From: Tritrichomonas musculus
Taxonomy: Eukaryota; Parabasalia; Tritrichomonadida; Tritrichomonadidae
Direction: 5' to 3'
Length of the DNA: 64,000 bases
NCBI GenBank assembly: GCA_039105265.1
Contig: JAPFFF010000016.1
Coordinates: 2,480,001-2,544,000, forward strand
The notes beneath the pieces are model-generated. The model worked only from the letters and a program-made list of their open reading frames with translations, was not told the origin of the DNA and searched no databases. Position 1 is the stretch's first letter, and each line of letters opens with the position of its first letter. A program made the position numbers and the translations under genes. Positions 42,188 to 53,000 of this stretch are shown here, piece after piece.

Positions 42188-44011
42188 TTATGGTGAAATA
42201 TAATGTTGATTTTTTGCTAAAATTTGAATTATTTCATTATTTCCCATTTTCTCTGCCATTTGTAATGGTGATAAATATTCTATTGTTTCAGTATAATCAT
42301 CACCATCATCAACTGCGACATTAGTATAAAAATGATAACCTTTATCTAAGCTTGTTTTTTTTATAGACAATAAAAGTTGAACAATTTGCGAATTTCCTTT
42401 TTCAATAGCCAATATCAATGGTGTTTTTTCTGTACAATTAATATATGATTCTGTGTAAAATCTAATGCAATTTGTATCGATATCTTTAGCTTTTAATAAA
42501 ATTTTTATTATTTCAATATCTTCATTTTCAATTGCAATATGCAATGGAGTTAATTTTGTAGTTTCATAGCATTCCACTATAAAACTTTCTTCATTTACAT
42601 TTACATCATTTCTGTTAATTAAAATCTGAACAATGTTTGAATATCCTTTTTCTACTGCAATAAACAATATTGATTTATTCACTTCACCAGACATATAAGG
42701 CGAATTATTATTCATCAAAATTGAGTAATTTGATGTGAATTTTAACTTAACATTAACATTATTTTGTTTTAACAAAATTTCAACAATTTCTTGATTACCT
42801 TTTTCAATTGCTGTTATTAATGATGTCTTTTTTTCAATACGACTTATGTCAAATGTATACCGACCATTTTTATGTTCATCTAAAATGAGCTTATCAAAAT
42901 CTTCTTTTTTATTATTAATCATTTTCTCATGTTCATAATTTATATCAATATTACTTTTATTCTCAGAATTTAATAGAAAATTAACAATTTGGAAATAATC
43001 TTTTATACATAAGTAATAAAAAACTTCTGAATTAAATTTAGTATGATCATTAAAACATAAAAAGTTATAATATTTAATGCTTTGTATCAATGAAGTTGAT
43101 TCATATTCATCGGTATTATAATATTTTTTTAGAATATAATCTGTTATTTCATTGTGATGGCATTTAATCGATTCATTCAAACACTCGGTTTTTGATGATG
43201 GAAAAGTTTGGTTTTCTTCAAGAAGATGAATTAATTCTGGATTTTTTCCATGAATTGCATAAATACCCAATGATGGTGTTAATTTTGCACCATTCAATCG
43301 TAAGTATTGAAAAATTTGAATTGATCCATAGAAACTTGCATATTCAATTAATGTTGAGGTTTTATCATATAAAAAATTGTTGGTTTCAAAAATTGATGCT
43401 TGAATTATATATGATAATGATAAATTTGTTTTAGAAACATAGATGACAAATTCATCTATTAAATCATTTCGAATCAAATGGCATATATAATTATCATTTT
43501 CACCAATTTGTCTTTTTTTATCAAATTCATCTAATTCATTTAATTTATCAATTTGATTTTTTTTAAGTAAATCATCTGTAAAAAATGATTTGAATTCCGG
43601 ATAAAAAAATGATGGATAATTATTATTTGAATATTTATAATTAGTAATAATTTTAAAAAGTTGATTATTAGGAATAATTATCTGTTCTTTGAAAAGAAAA
43701 TGAAGTATTTTTTTGTTATTTTTAAAAATGACGAAAATTTGATCATTTGAAAAATTCATAATGATTTCTTTTCGAATTGATAAGAGAATATTTTCAATTT
43801 TTGATATAAAATTAATTGATCTTTTATGATTTTCTGAAATTGCTGAAACTAAATTTAATATCATTTTTAAATTGTTCTTTTCTTTAAATATTTCATATTC
43901 ATTGAAAACATCATTTAAAATTTTTAATTCATTATCATCATTCTGTACATTTTCTAAGTAATCAAGAACCGACTGATAAACAATTTTGATATTTGCGAAA
44001 TAGCTTTTCAT
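42188..44011 (-). CDS. DUF3447/ankyrin protein, 607 aa
   Basis: Start at ATG 44011 (MKSYFANIK); upstream in-frame codons lack ATG. Residues about 60-370 are the trichomonad DUF3447 region with its landmarks NFSNDQIFVIFKNNKKILHF, FFYPEFKSFF, ASFYGSIQIFQYL, YAIHGKNPELIHLLEEN and NESIKCHHNEITDYI. Residues about 400-600 are five ankyrin repeats (TSLITAIEKGNQEIVEILL, FIAVEKGYSNIVQILI, TPLHIAIENEDIEIIKILL, TPLILAIEKGNSQIVQLLL, SPLQMAEKMGNNEIIQILA), some with 10-20 residue insertions in the hairpins. Unlike the gene at 13 kb it has no intervening blocks. No signal or membrane segment; likely a scaffold in the cytosol. Confidence 0.9.
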   Translation of the reverse strand: MKSYFANIKIVYQSVLDYLENVQNDDNELKILNDVFNEYEIFKEKNNLKMILNLVSAISENHKRSINFISKIENILLSIRKEIIMNFSNDQIFVIFKNNKKILHFLFKEQIIIPNNQLFKIITNYKYSNNNYPSFFYPEFKSFFTDDLLKKNQIDKLNELDEFDKKRQIGENDNYICHLIRNDLIDEFVIYVSKTNLSLSYIIQASIFETNNFLYDKTSTLIEYASFYGSIQIFQYLRLNGAKLTPSLGIYAIHGKNPELIHLLEENQTFPSSKTECLNESIKCHHNEITDYILKKYYNTDEYESTSLIQSIKYYNFLCFNDHTKFNSEVFYYLCIKDYFQIVNFLLNSENKSNIDINYEHEKMINNKKEDFDKLILDEHKNGRYTFDISRIEKKTSLITAIEKGNQEIVEILLKQNNVNVKLKFTSNYSILMNNNSPYMSGEVNKSILFIAVEKGYSNIVQILINRNDVNVNEESFIVECYETTKLTPLHIAIENEDIEIIKILLKAKDIDTNCIRFYTESYINCTEKTPLILAIEKGNSQIVQLLLSIKKTSLDKGYHFYTNVAVDDGDDYTETIEYLSPLQMAEKMGNNEIIQILAKNQHYISP

Positions 44012-44053
44012 TTTTGAATGGAAAAAAACCGAATATATAGTGGTTAATTTCAA

Positions 44054-44519
44054 TTTTTGACCTTTAGGTAATCGTTTATACTAAAAATTTTATTTTTTTT
44101 TCCCTCATAATTAATTACTTATGCATTGCTATTATAACTACTAATCAAGCAGAATTTTTGTAAATATATTCTATTTTTTGAAATAATTATTTTGAAATTA
44201 TATATAATATACATATCATCACTTTATCATTTTTTTTTTTTTTTTTTAAATATAAAAACTTCAAATAGTATAGAGGAGAATAATGTTAAACTTTTTTAAG
44301 GTTGAATAAACTTAATATCAGATATAATAATTGTTTGAATTTAAAATGAACAAATAGATAAAACTGAGCATATGAAAATAATCATTGATATTTATTATAA
44401 AAATACGATAAATTTTTTATAAATATTCGGAGAGTCAGGAAAATTTGCAAATAAAATATTTTATTTGTAATAATGCCGATGATTAAAAAAAAAAAAAAAA
44501 GAAACAATTCAATAAAATC
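44054..44519. other. Spacer between divergent genes
   Basis: AT-rich with T17 and A16 runs. Nothing else seen. Confidence 0.6.
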
Positions 44520-45050
44520 ATGCTTAATCCTTTTCCAAAAGAAGATGCAATACGCCAATTCGAAAAACATGATCTTTATATCATACAACCTAACAGTATA
44601 GATCGTTTTATAACATGTGGTGTTGAAGCTTTTAAAGGCACAGGCATTTATCAGTATTTATTTCGTGGGAAAGATTATGAAAAGAAAGTTACCTTAGCCA
44701 TGGAATTACTAGTCAAAACAACTTGCAAAAACGGAATATTATATGCAGATTCAGAAAAAGTCAATGGATTTGCTCAATGGTATCCACCAAACTTTACTGG
44801 AGTTTCATTCTCGGATTATGCATATGTAGGTGGTTTAAAATACTTACTTTTAACCGATTTCTTTGGTACAGTTCATCGTATAGACTACATTGAACAGTTT
44901 TCTTTCAAAAAAAGGCAGAAATTACAAAAAACGAGGACATTTTCCTTTACTACCTCGCAGTGAGACCTTCAATGCAAAAGAAAGGAATTGCAAGTAAATT
45001 AATGCGTCCAATGCTCGAATATGCAGATTCAATCAAAAGACCTTGCTACA
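44520..45050 (+). pseudogene. GNAT N-acetyltransferase, frameshifted and 3'-truncated
   Basis: From ATG 44520 the frame reads a GNAT-like protein: DRFITCGVEAFKGTGIYQYL, ILYADSEKVNGFAQWYPPNF. At an A7 run near 44910 the frame changes; the next frame continues with the acetyl-CoA-binding part, LAVRPSMQKKGIASKLMRPM followed by LEYADSIKRPCY. The KKGIASKL segment is motif A (R/Q-x-x-G-x-G/A). One extra A would restore the frame. Just after, at about 45048, sequence switches abruptly into the minus-strand vWA gene, so the last beta-strands are lost. Hence truncated whatever the status of the A run. Confidence 0.75.
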
Positions 45051-46390
45051 GTATATTCTTATTCCTTTTTCTGCAATTTTTGCGATGTTTGCAATGGGCC
45101 AATTTCGCTTTTTATCTTGCATTTCTTTGAAAACTTGAAAATTTTCATCAAATGTTTTGTTTCTCATATATCGAGGAACATTGAAGTAGTTTTTAATCCA
45201 CTCTCCTCTCATTGTATAACTTCTTCCATGTTCAGGTGTATGACACATTTGAATGACAACTTTTTCAGAGGATTCAGGCCAATTTTTTTTTTCAACTAAA
45301 TAGCTGTAACAGACTGCTCAGTCGTTAGCAAATCGGATTCCACCACCAGCTTTATAATGTTCTTCAGAAAACGATTAAACTTTTTCAATATCATCCGTTA
45401 AGTCCATAATTAACGTTCGTTTTGGCTTATTATTTTTTTAGAGACGATGAAATCTACATAGATTACAGCACCGAATTTAAATTCAAAAGATTGATATTCA
45501 TTTACACAATTATTCGCAAATTTTTCAAAGGATGATTTAACGGTTTCATAGAAATATTTGTTAGTAATTGTGCCATCAATTAAAAAACGATATCGACCCT
45601 TTTTTTATTTGAACTTTTTGATTTATTTTTCGGTTTCGGTTTTGTCATTTTATTTTTCGATTTTTTCTTTTCTTTCAACTTCTCAAAAAATTCATCACCT
45701 TTGTCAAAACCGTTTTCTTTGGCCTTATTGAAATATTTCATCGCTTCTTTTTCGTCTTCATTGCCGCCTTCACCTAAACAAAGTATTTGACCATAAGCAA
45801 ACATTGCTTCAGCATTTTCTAATTCAATTGCTTTTTTAAGTAATTCTATCGATTTCTCGTTGTTTTCTTCTTTCCTCTCAATTTTGGCTTGTAAGAAAAT
45901 TATGTCAGGGTTATTCAAATCTTCGAACTTTTTGAGATTCTCTTTAGCCTTTTCAATGTAGCATTCAATTTTGTTTCCATTGATAAGCATCCTGTTGTAT
46001 AGAATGACAGCATCGATCTTTTCGCCTTTTATGGCTTCTTTTAAATATTGAATGCCTGTTTGTACGTTTTTTGGATAACCGTTTTGACCGTTTATTAAAT
46101 TCTGGCCAACTTCAAACTGCTTCTTTGGAACATCAATAGCTTTTGTAACAATTTTTTGAGCTGAGCTACTTAGTTTATTATATTCACTTTTTGATAGAAT
46201 CATTTTTTTCTTATTCGACTTTTCGAAACTTTTTGAGACAGAATCATTAATTCTTTTGATAAAGTAAAAACTCAAATTTTTTTGAATAGATTTTTCTATT
46301 AGACAACTTCGTGGATTAAGGTGGCCGTTAATTAAGTTATCAGAAACTTCCTTATAGAAAAAATCTAAAACGATTAAATGTTATTTGGTT
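45048..46390 (-). pseudogene. Sel1-repeat - von Willebrand A domain protein, broken
   Basis: The minus strand has Sel1/TPR-like units (FEVGQNLINGQNGYPKNVQT, then AEAMFAYGQILCLGEGG, EAMKYFNKAKENGF), a Lys/Ser-rich linker and then a vWA domain: VDIVF, IDGTITNKYFYETVKSSFEK, EFKFGAVIYVDF, GGGIRFANDWAVC-like, VIQMCHTPEHGRSY. In intact vWA the first strand plus DGT-x-S forms the metal site. The frame is broken at a T6 run after VDIVF, again in an A7 run, and by a TAA and a TGA. The 5' end has no ATG in frame before a stop near 46392; the 3' end fuses to the GNAT remnant. Clearly decayed. Confidence 0.72.
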
Positions 46391-48090
46391 AAAACCTTAG
46401 CATTAGTGCCTGGATACATCTATCTAATTTTCTAAATTTTAAATTTTTTAGATGCATCTTAGGGATAATTTGGAAGGCATTGACCATTATATTAATAATT
46501 TAAATATTTAATGATAAACACTAAATTTATTAATTATTTAAAAGTGATATTTAATGATTTTTAATAGAGAGAGGTATTCATGTAGAGAAATTGACGAAAT
46601 ATTGTAATATTGATCATATTTTCTTTATTTTTATTTTGTAACTAAGAATGTACTTTAATGGATAAGAATTTTATACTCCTATTTTTGAGATATCTCTATT
46701 TTTATTTTTCTGAAAAAAAATAGTTTTATAATTGAGAAGCTATATAATTTTTTTTTATAAAAATTGATGAAATATAAATATATATATATATTTGTTTTAT
46801 TAATTATTATAGTATATATATTTTGAAAATTTATTAATACTTATATGTTTAAAAAACATTTTTTTTCTAGAGATACACTTGTTTATATTTTATTTTATTT
46901 TAAATAAATTTTTAACTTTTTCAGTTATTATATTATTTTTATTGAAATAATAAACATTTTTTATCCTAGTAATCTTTTTATTAAAACATTATTTTATTTT
47001 ATATATATATATATAATATTATTATTTATATACCATATAAATTTTATATTTAAGTTTTACATAATATATTAAATAGATAAATTAACATAAAAAAAAACTT
47101 AAAAATTGAATTTAAAATTTTCATAAAATTTTAACTCAAAAATAAGTGAAAATTTTTTTTGATTAAAATTTTAAGAAAAAAATATGTTTATCTTAATTTA
47201 AAACAATGTATTTAATTTATAAATAATATATAATAATATCAAAATTAATAATATAAATAATTACAGTTTTATATAGCATAATCCTGAAATTGACTAGTTC
47301 TATTATTTGATAAAATTTATTGTTCATTATATAAACATGAAATATAATAAATTAATCAATATTAGATATATATTTAAAGTAAAATGTTTAAAATCTTTAG
47401 TATTTATATAAAAAATCATAAATAATAATTAAAATTTTCTCATTGAAATAGTTTGAAAGAGTTTCTAATTATTATTTTTTCTTTTTCAATTACAGAAAAA
47501 ATTCAATGAAATTCTGAGGAAGATTTTTTTCATTCAAATTTGATAAGAATAAGTTTTGAGAGAAATTCAATGCATATTCAATTATGAGGGACAAAAATAT
47601 AAAACAAAATGGCCGCCCGAGATCGTAGCGTTTAATATTCGTAGAAAGAAATATTACTATGGATACATCAAAGAATAAAAGTACGATTGCAGAGAAAGCA
47701 AATCTTTAGAACATAAAAAAAATATTTTAATATTTCCATAAATAACAAATATTTAACCCAAAAAAACTCCAATTATATTAAAATAAGGCAAGAATAGTAC
47801 AAATGTTAAAATAAAATTAAATAATAAAAAATTCATTCAACCTAAAAATTATTTAAAAAATTGAGTGGAAATTGAATACTAAAACTCGACCCTTAAAACC
47901 AATTATGGCAAATGTCAGTATTGGATATATAGAAGTAAATAATCTTAATATTTTTTCATAAGATAAAGTATTCATTCAATTAAAGTAAAAATAAAAAAAT
48001 CAAATAACGAGTTTTCACTTCACATGAATACCTCTTAATAGAGGTAATTAGGTAATAACATAATTATGTTATTTGACATACAAATATTTG
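46391..48090. other. 1.7 kb AT-rich desert
   Basis: No gene. A short less AT-rich island at 47610-47640 (GGCCGCCCGAGATCGTAGCG) is unexplained; I found no snRNA or tRNA match in it. Confidence 0.5.
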
Positions 48091-48099
48091 ACTTCTTTT

Positions 48100-48997
48100 T
48101 ACAGCTCGGAATTACTACTGCAGGCCCATTCAATTTTTTGTCTTCTTATGACTGCGATTTGGGATTTTGCTCAAAATTGTCAAATTAAAAATTTTTGATA
48201 TATAAAAATTTTGAAAAATTTTGCTTTCATTAAAATTTTGAGAAATTATAACAAATAATTCAAAATGCTAACAAAAGCATTCAAAAATAATAAAATAATA
48301 TAAATAAAGTATTCAAAATAATTAAAATAATATAAATAAAATATTCAAAAAATATATTTCTAAAAAGAAAATTTCAGATTAGAATTCAAAATTATTTTTT
48401 TCTGAATATACAAATTTTCAATTTGCTTTAAATCAGTAAAAAAGTATGAATTAACTTAATTATAATGTGAACATTAAAAAAATATTAGAAAGTCATAATA
48501 AATAAAATTTAATATTATATTGAATATTATATTCACCATAATATTAACCAATAACCTCTTTTAAGGCAAAAAATAGGTCAATAATAATTGAATTCTTATT
48601 ACTGTAAACCGCTAACTGCAGTAATAACGGCTGCTTTTTCACCTATTTTTGGTAAATTTGAATTGAATACCTTATTACTGCAAACCGCTAACTGCAGTAA
48701 TGGAAACTTTTTGGCCTTTTTAAAGTCAAATATTTTTGACCTTTAGATCGTTTATATTTGTATAACAATGAATGATAATTTAATCGAACTTTTTGAGAAT
48801 AATATTTATAAATGAATAAATCCAAGTTTTATTTTATCATAATTAAGAGAATGATACGATTTTCAACTAAAAAACACAATTAAAAAAATATTAAAATTTT
48901 AATTTTTAAATTTTTAAAATTTTTTGAAAATTTTCAAATTGTTCCTTTATTTGCTTATTACTGTAAAATAACGCAACAGTAATAATTCCAAGCTGTA
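48100..48997. mobile_element. Non-autonomous TIR element with 9-bp target duplication, 898 bp
   Basis: The ends TACAGCTCGGAATTACTACT and the inverse of TACAGCTTGGAATTATTACT match at 18 of 20 positions. They are flanked by a perfect 9-bp direct repeat ACTTCTTTT (48091-48099, 48998-49006). A 9-bp duplication suits Mutator-like (MULE) elements, known in trichomonads. The interior has no protein but contains three palindromes of ATTACTGY ... RCAGTAAT at 48598-48625, 48674-48701 and 48957-48983, the first two sharing the loop AAACCGCTAACT. No transposase. Confidence 0.85.
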
Positions 48998-49006
48998 ACT
49001 TCTTTT

Positions 49007-49855
49007 ATCAATTTTTTGTGAAAATAAATTTTTTATAACCATTTTTTGATATTTTTTTGGCCAATTACTATTTCAAATTTCACAACCATTTCCAACCATC
49101 ACAATTCAAAAAGTAGATTGTTTTTGTGATATAATTTAGCCAAATTATAAAAAAAAAAAAAATATGAATTTATGAATTTTTATATATACCTAAAAATAAA
49201 TAAATTCTCAAAAAAAATAATTTGAAAAAAAGTGTTTTATAATTTGAAATTGTATATAAAATATAAAATTAAACCTTCAACATTTGAATTGGAAGAATAT
49301 ATATTTGAGTTGAACTGTCTTTTATTTTCTGAAGACTCAATTTATTTCAATTTTTCAATTAAATTATTTTTAAAAAAAAAATTTAATATCAAATTCGATT
49401 CAATTAAATCATTTAAATGAAATAAAAATATATATTTAAAATAATATTAAAATAAATTTGATTTATTAATATACTATTTTCAAAGATATACTTATTAATA
49501 AATGGAATGTATAAAAAATAAACATCAGAATCTAAAAATTTCTATAAAAATAGTATTATCGTTTGCATTCAATAAGTTTGGAAAATTGAATGAAATTGAG
49601 AGGTTACTATATTTAATATAAAATATATAAAATATAAAATATATAAAAATAAGTTTATTTCAATAAAATTGATTCTAAGATAAAAAATATATGGTATTAA
49701 TGAATCTATTAAATATTTAAAATTCATATATATTATATATTATTAATTTAAATATATATATTTCATAATATTAAAAAAATAAAAAAAACGATAGATTTTA
49801 TAGAATTAATTGAAAATAAGGATATATTTATTCTATAATAATAATATACATATAT

Positions 49856-49886
<31 letters not shown>

Positions 49887-50023
49887 TAATTAAATTAAAA
49901 ATATGTTATTTTACAATTTAATATTATAATATATTAAATTTTCTAATTGTATATAAAAGTAAATAAAAAATAAAAATTTAATTTTTCTATGTTATAGAAT
50001 TTTTAAAGCATATAAAAATATAT
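49007..50023. other. 1 kb AT-rich upstream region
   Basis: Extremely AT-rich with an A24 run at about 49865. It must contain the promoter of the 1728-aa gene; no TCATTW lies within 40 nt of its ATG. Confidence 0.55.
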
Positions 50024-53000
50024 ATGAATCAAATTTCGTATTTTCTAGCGTTTTTATTGCTATTTTCCCTTTTACCTATTAATGTATATTGCGATGCCCT
50101 AATTGAAAACTGCAGAATTCAAAATGGATCAGAATGTACAAATTGTTCTGATGGATATTATTTATACTTAAATGAATGCCACAAATGTGATCCATCATGC
50201 GATGGTTGCTTTAATGAAGGCAACAACAATTGTATCAATTGCAAAGAAGGCTTCTTTAAGCACAACGGAAATTGTATAAGTTGTGATAGTTCCTGTAGAA
50301 CATGTGAAATAGAAAGCACGCATTGCACAGATTGCAAAGATGGCTATTATTTATCAGAATCAAGTTGCAAAGCTTGCTCAATTCCACACTGTAACAAATG
50401 CACTTCATTATGGTGTGAAAAATGTGAGGACGGATACTACGCTAATAGCAACTCTGGATGCTCCAAATGCAGCGATGAATGCATTACTTGTGACGGAGAT
50501 CCGGAACAATGTACCAAATGTAAATCTGGTTATTATGAATATCATGTCAATAGCCAAGAAATTTTTTATTGTCGAAAGTGTAACCCAGAATGCCTTAGCT
50601 GTACTGACGCAGATGTATGCCAATTATGTGCAGCTGGATACTACCTATCGGGAACAAGTTGTGTAAGCTGTCCAAGTAATTGTCTTTTCTGCGATACTCA
50701 AGGAAAATGCCAAGAATGCAAAGAAGGCTTTTATGCATCAAATGGTGTTTGCAACTCGTGTCCAAATCATTGTAAAAATTGTACCAATTCAGAATGTTCA
50801 GAATGCTACGATGGATACTTTGTTTCAGGCACAGTGTGTTCTAAATGCGGCTTAAATTGCAAACATTGCACTGATAAAGACACATGCTTAGAGTGTTTCA
50901 ATAAATTTTACGTTGGTGATGATAAATCTTGCACACCTTGCGCTGATCCAAATTGTGATGGATGCAATTCGACAGCGTGCTACGATTGCATTCCAGAATA
51001 CTTCGTTCAAGATGGAACTTGTGCAAAATGCTCCACAGTTTGTTATGAATGCAAAGGACCAACTGAAAACGACTGCCTCGATTGCGATCCTGGATACTAC
51101 TTTTCTCATTCAAGTCGAAGATGCTTCAAATGCAACAAAGCTTGCACAGTATGTGATGGTCCAAATGATTATAACTGCACAGAATGCGCTCAAGGATACT
51201 TTATGGTTGAAGATAAAGAAATTTTGCCAGAAGTTAAAGGAAAAAGATGCACAAAGTGTGAATTCGGATGCCTCGAATGCGATAGCTTAACAAATTGTAT
51301 TACGTGTAAGGATGGATACACTAAATCCGGTAAAGATGATTGTGTTCAATGCCCTCATGGATGCAAAGATTGTTTGATAAAATCAGATGATTGTATATCT
51401 TGCTTACCTGGTTTTTACTCTGTGAAAAAAGATAATGGTTATATTTCATGCACTAAATGCCCTGGAAATTGTGCAGAGTGCACTTCTTCAGATTCTAGTA
51501 TAGTTTGTAATTCATGTATTGATGGTTATTATAAAGATATAAGTGGAAGGTGCGTTCAATGCACTCCTCCTTGTACAAAATGTTCATCCGATATCCTTTG
51601 CTCAGCATGCGCTGAAGGATACTTACTCAAAGACAATGCTTGTAATACACAATGCACTGGAAACTGTTTAACATGTGTTGATACACCAGATACTTGCTTA
51701 TCATGCTATGAAGGAAATTCATTAAAAGGAAAAACTTGTCAGTATTGCGGTAGTGGCTGCAAAACATGCGAATTTCAACATGATTATGCTGTGTGCACAA
51801 GTTGTCTTGAAGGATATTACTTAGAAGAAGGTCAATGTATGCAATGCAGTTACGAATGTGGAACATGCTTTAAATATGGTTCTGCTTTTTGCTTTGATTG
51901 TAGAGAAGGATATTTCAAGTTAAGAGAATTTTCTTTTCCTGCTCCTTATCGAGGTCAATGTATGGAATGCAATAATCCCCAAAAAGGTCTAGTACATTGC
52001 TCAGAATGCACATCATTTTGCTCAGACGATGCACTTGGATATGGTGGCGAATGCAAATTTACTTGCACAAATTGTGATGATGGATTTTATCTTTCAGAAG
52101 ACTCTAAAAGTTGTAATGATTGCGATCCATCGTGTAAAACATGTTATGGTGCTGGTCCAAACAAATGCAGAACATGTCATGAAGGCGAATTTAACCAAGA
52201 TGATCATTGCGAGAAATGTCTTCCAAATTGCAAAGTATGCACAAATTCATCTATATGTGTTGAATGCATTGAAGGTTACCGAGTTAATGATGAAGGTAAA
52301 ACATGTGAAAAGATTCCATGTAGCGCAAATTGCGAAATATGTGATACAAGAAATTGTATAAAATGTGAAGATGGATATGCATTAAAATGGGATAACAGTG
52401 CAGGTGGATATCGATGCCAAAGATGTTCAGTTTTACAAAGCAACTGTAAATTATGCGCCAAGGACGAAAAGGATAGAGTACAATGCACAAAATGTGAATC
52501 AGGATTCTATATCAATGCGGTTGGAGCATGTGGACCATGTCCAAGTAAGTGTGAAGTATGTGAAAGTGGTGAAGATTGTCAAGTTTGTCATGCAGGTTAT
52601 TATGTCAGTGGAGGCAAAGAATGCAAAGAATGTACAGATAACTGTGCTACATGTTCAGGATCATCAAGTCATTGTACATCATGTCCAGATGGATTTCGTT
52701 TAGTTGATAATAAGTGTGAATCATGTCCATCAAATTGCAAAAAATGTAATGATAATGGATGTGTTAAATGTAATGATCATTATTATGAAACTAATGAAAA
52801 AACATGTGAAGAATGTGGTTTACATTGTATTCATTGCACAGATAAAAGCATATGCAAAGATTGTGAACTTCATTATTATGCAGATAATGAAGGATCATGT
52901 CAAGCATGTGGACCAAATTGTGATGTTTGTGAATCAGAAACGAAATGCACAGATTGTTATCCAGAATATTATGTATCTGATGATGGCTCATGTCAAAAAT

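Noticed and set aside
47610-47640. snRNA or rRNA fragment in the less AT-rich island
   Set aside because: No match to U6, U2, 5S or rRNA landmarks that I could recognise.
48596-48701. CRISPR-like pair of repeats with a spacer
   Set aside because: Only two copies of a palindromic word inside a TIR transposon in a eukaryote; better explained as transposon-internal repeats.
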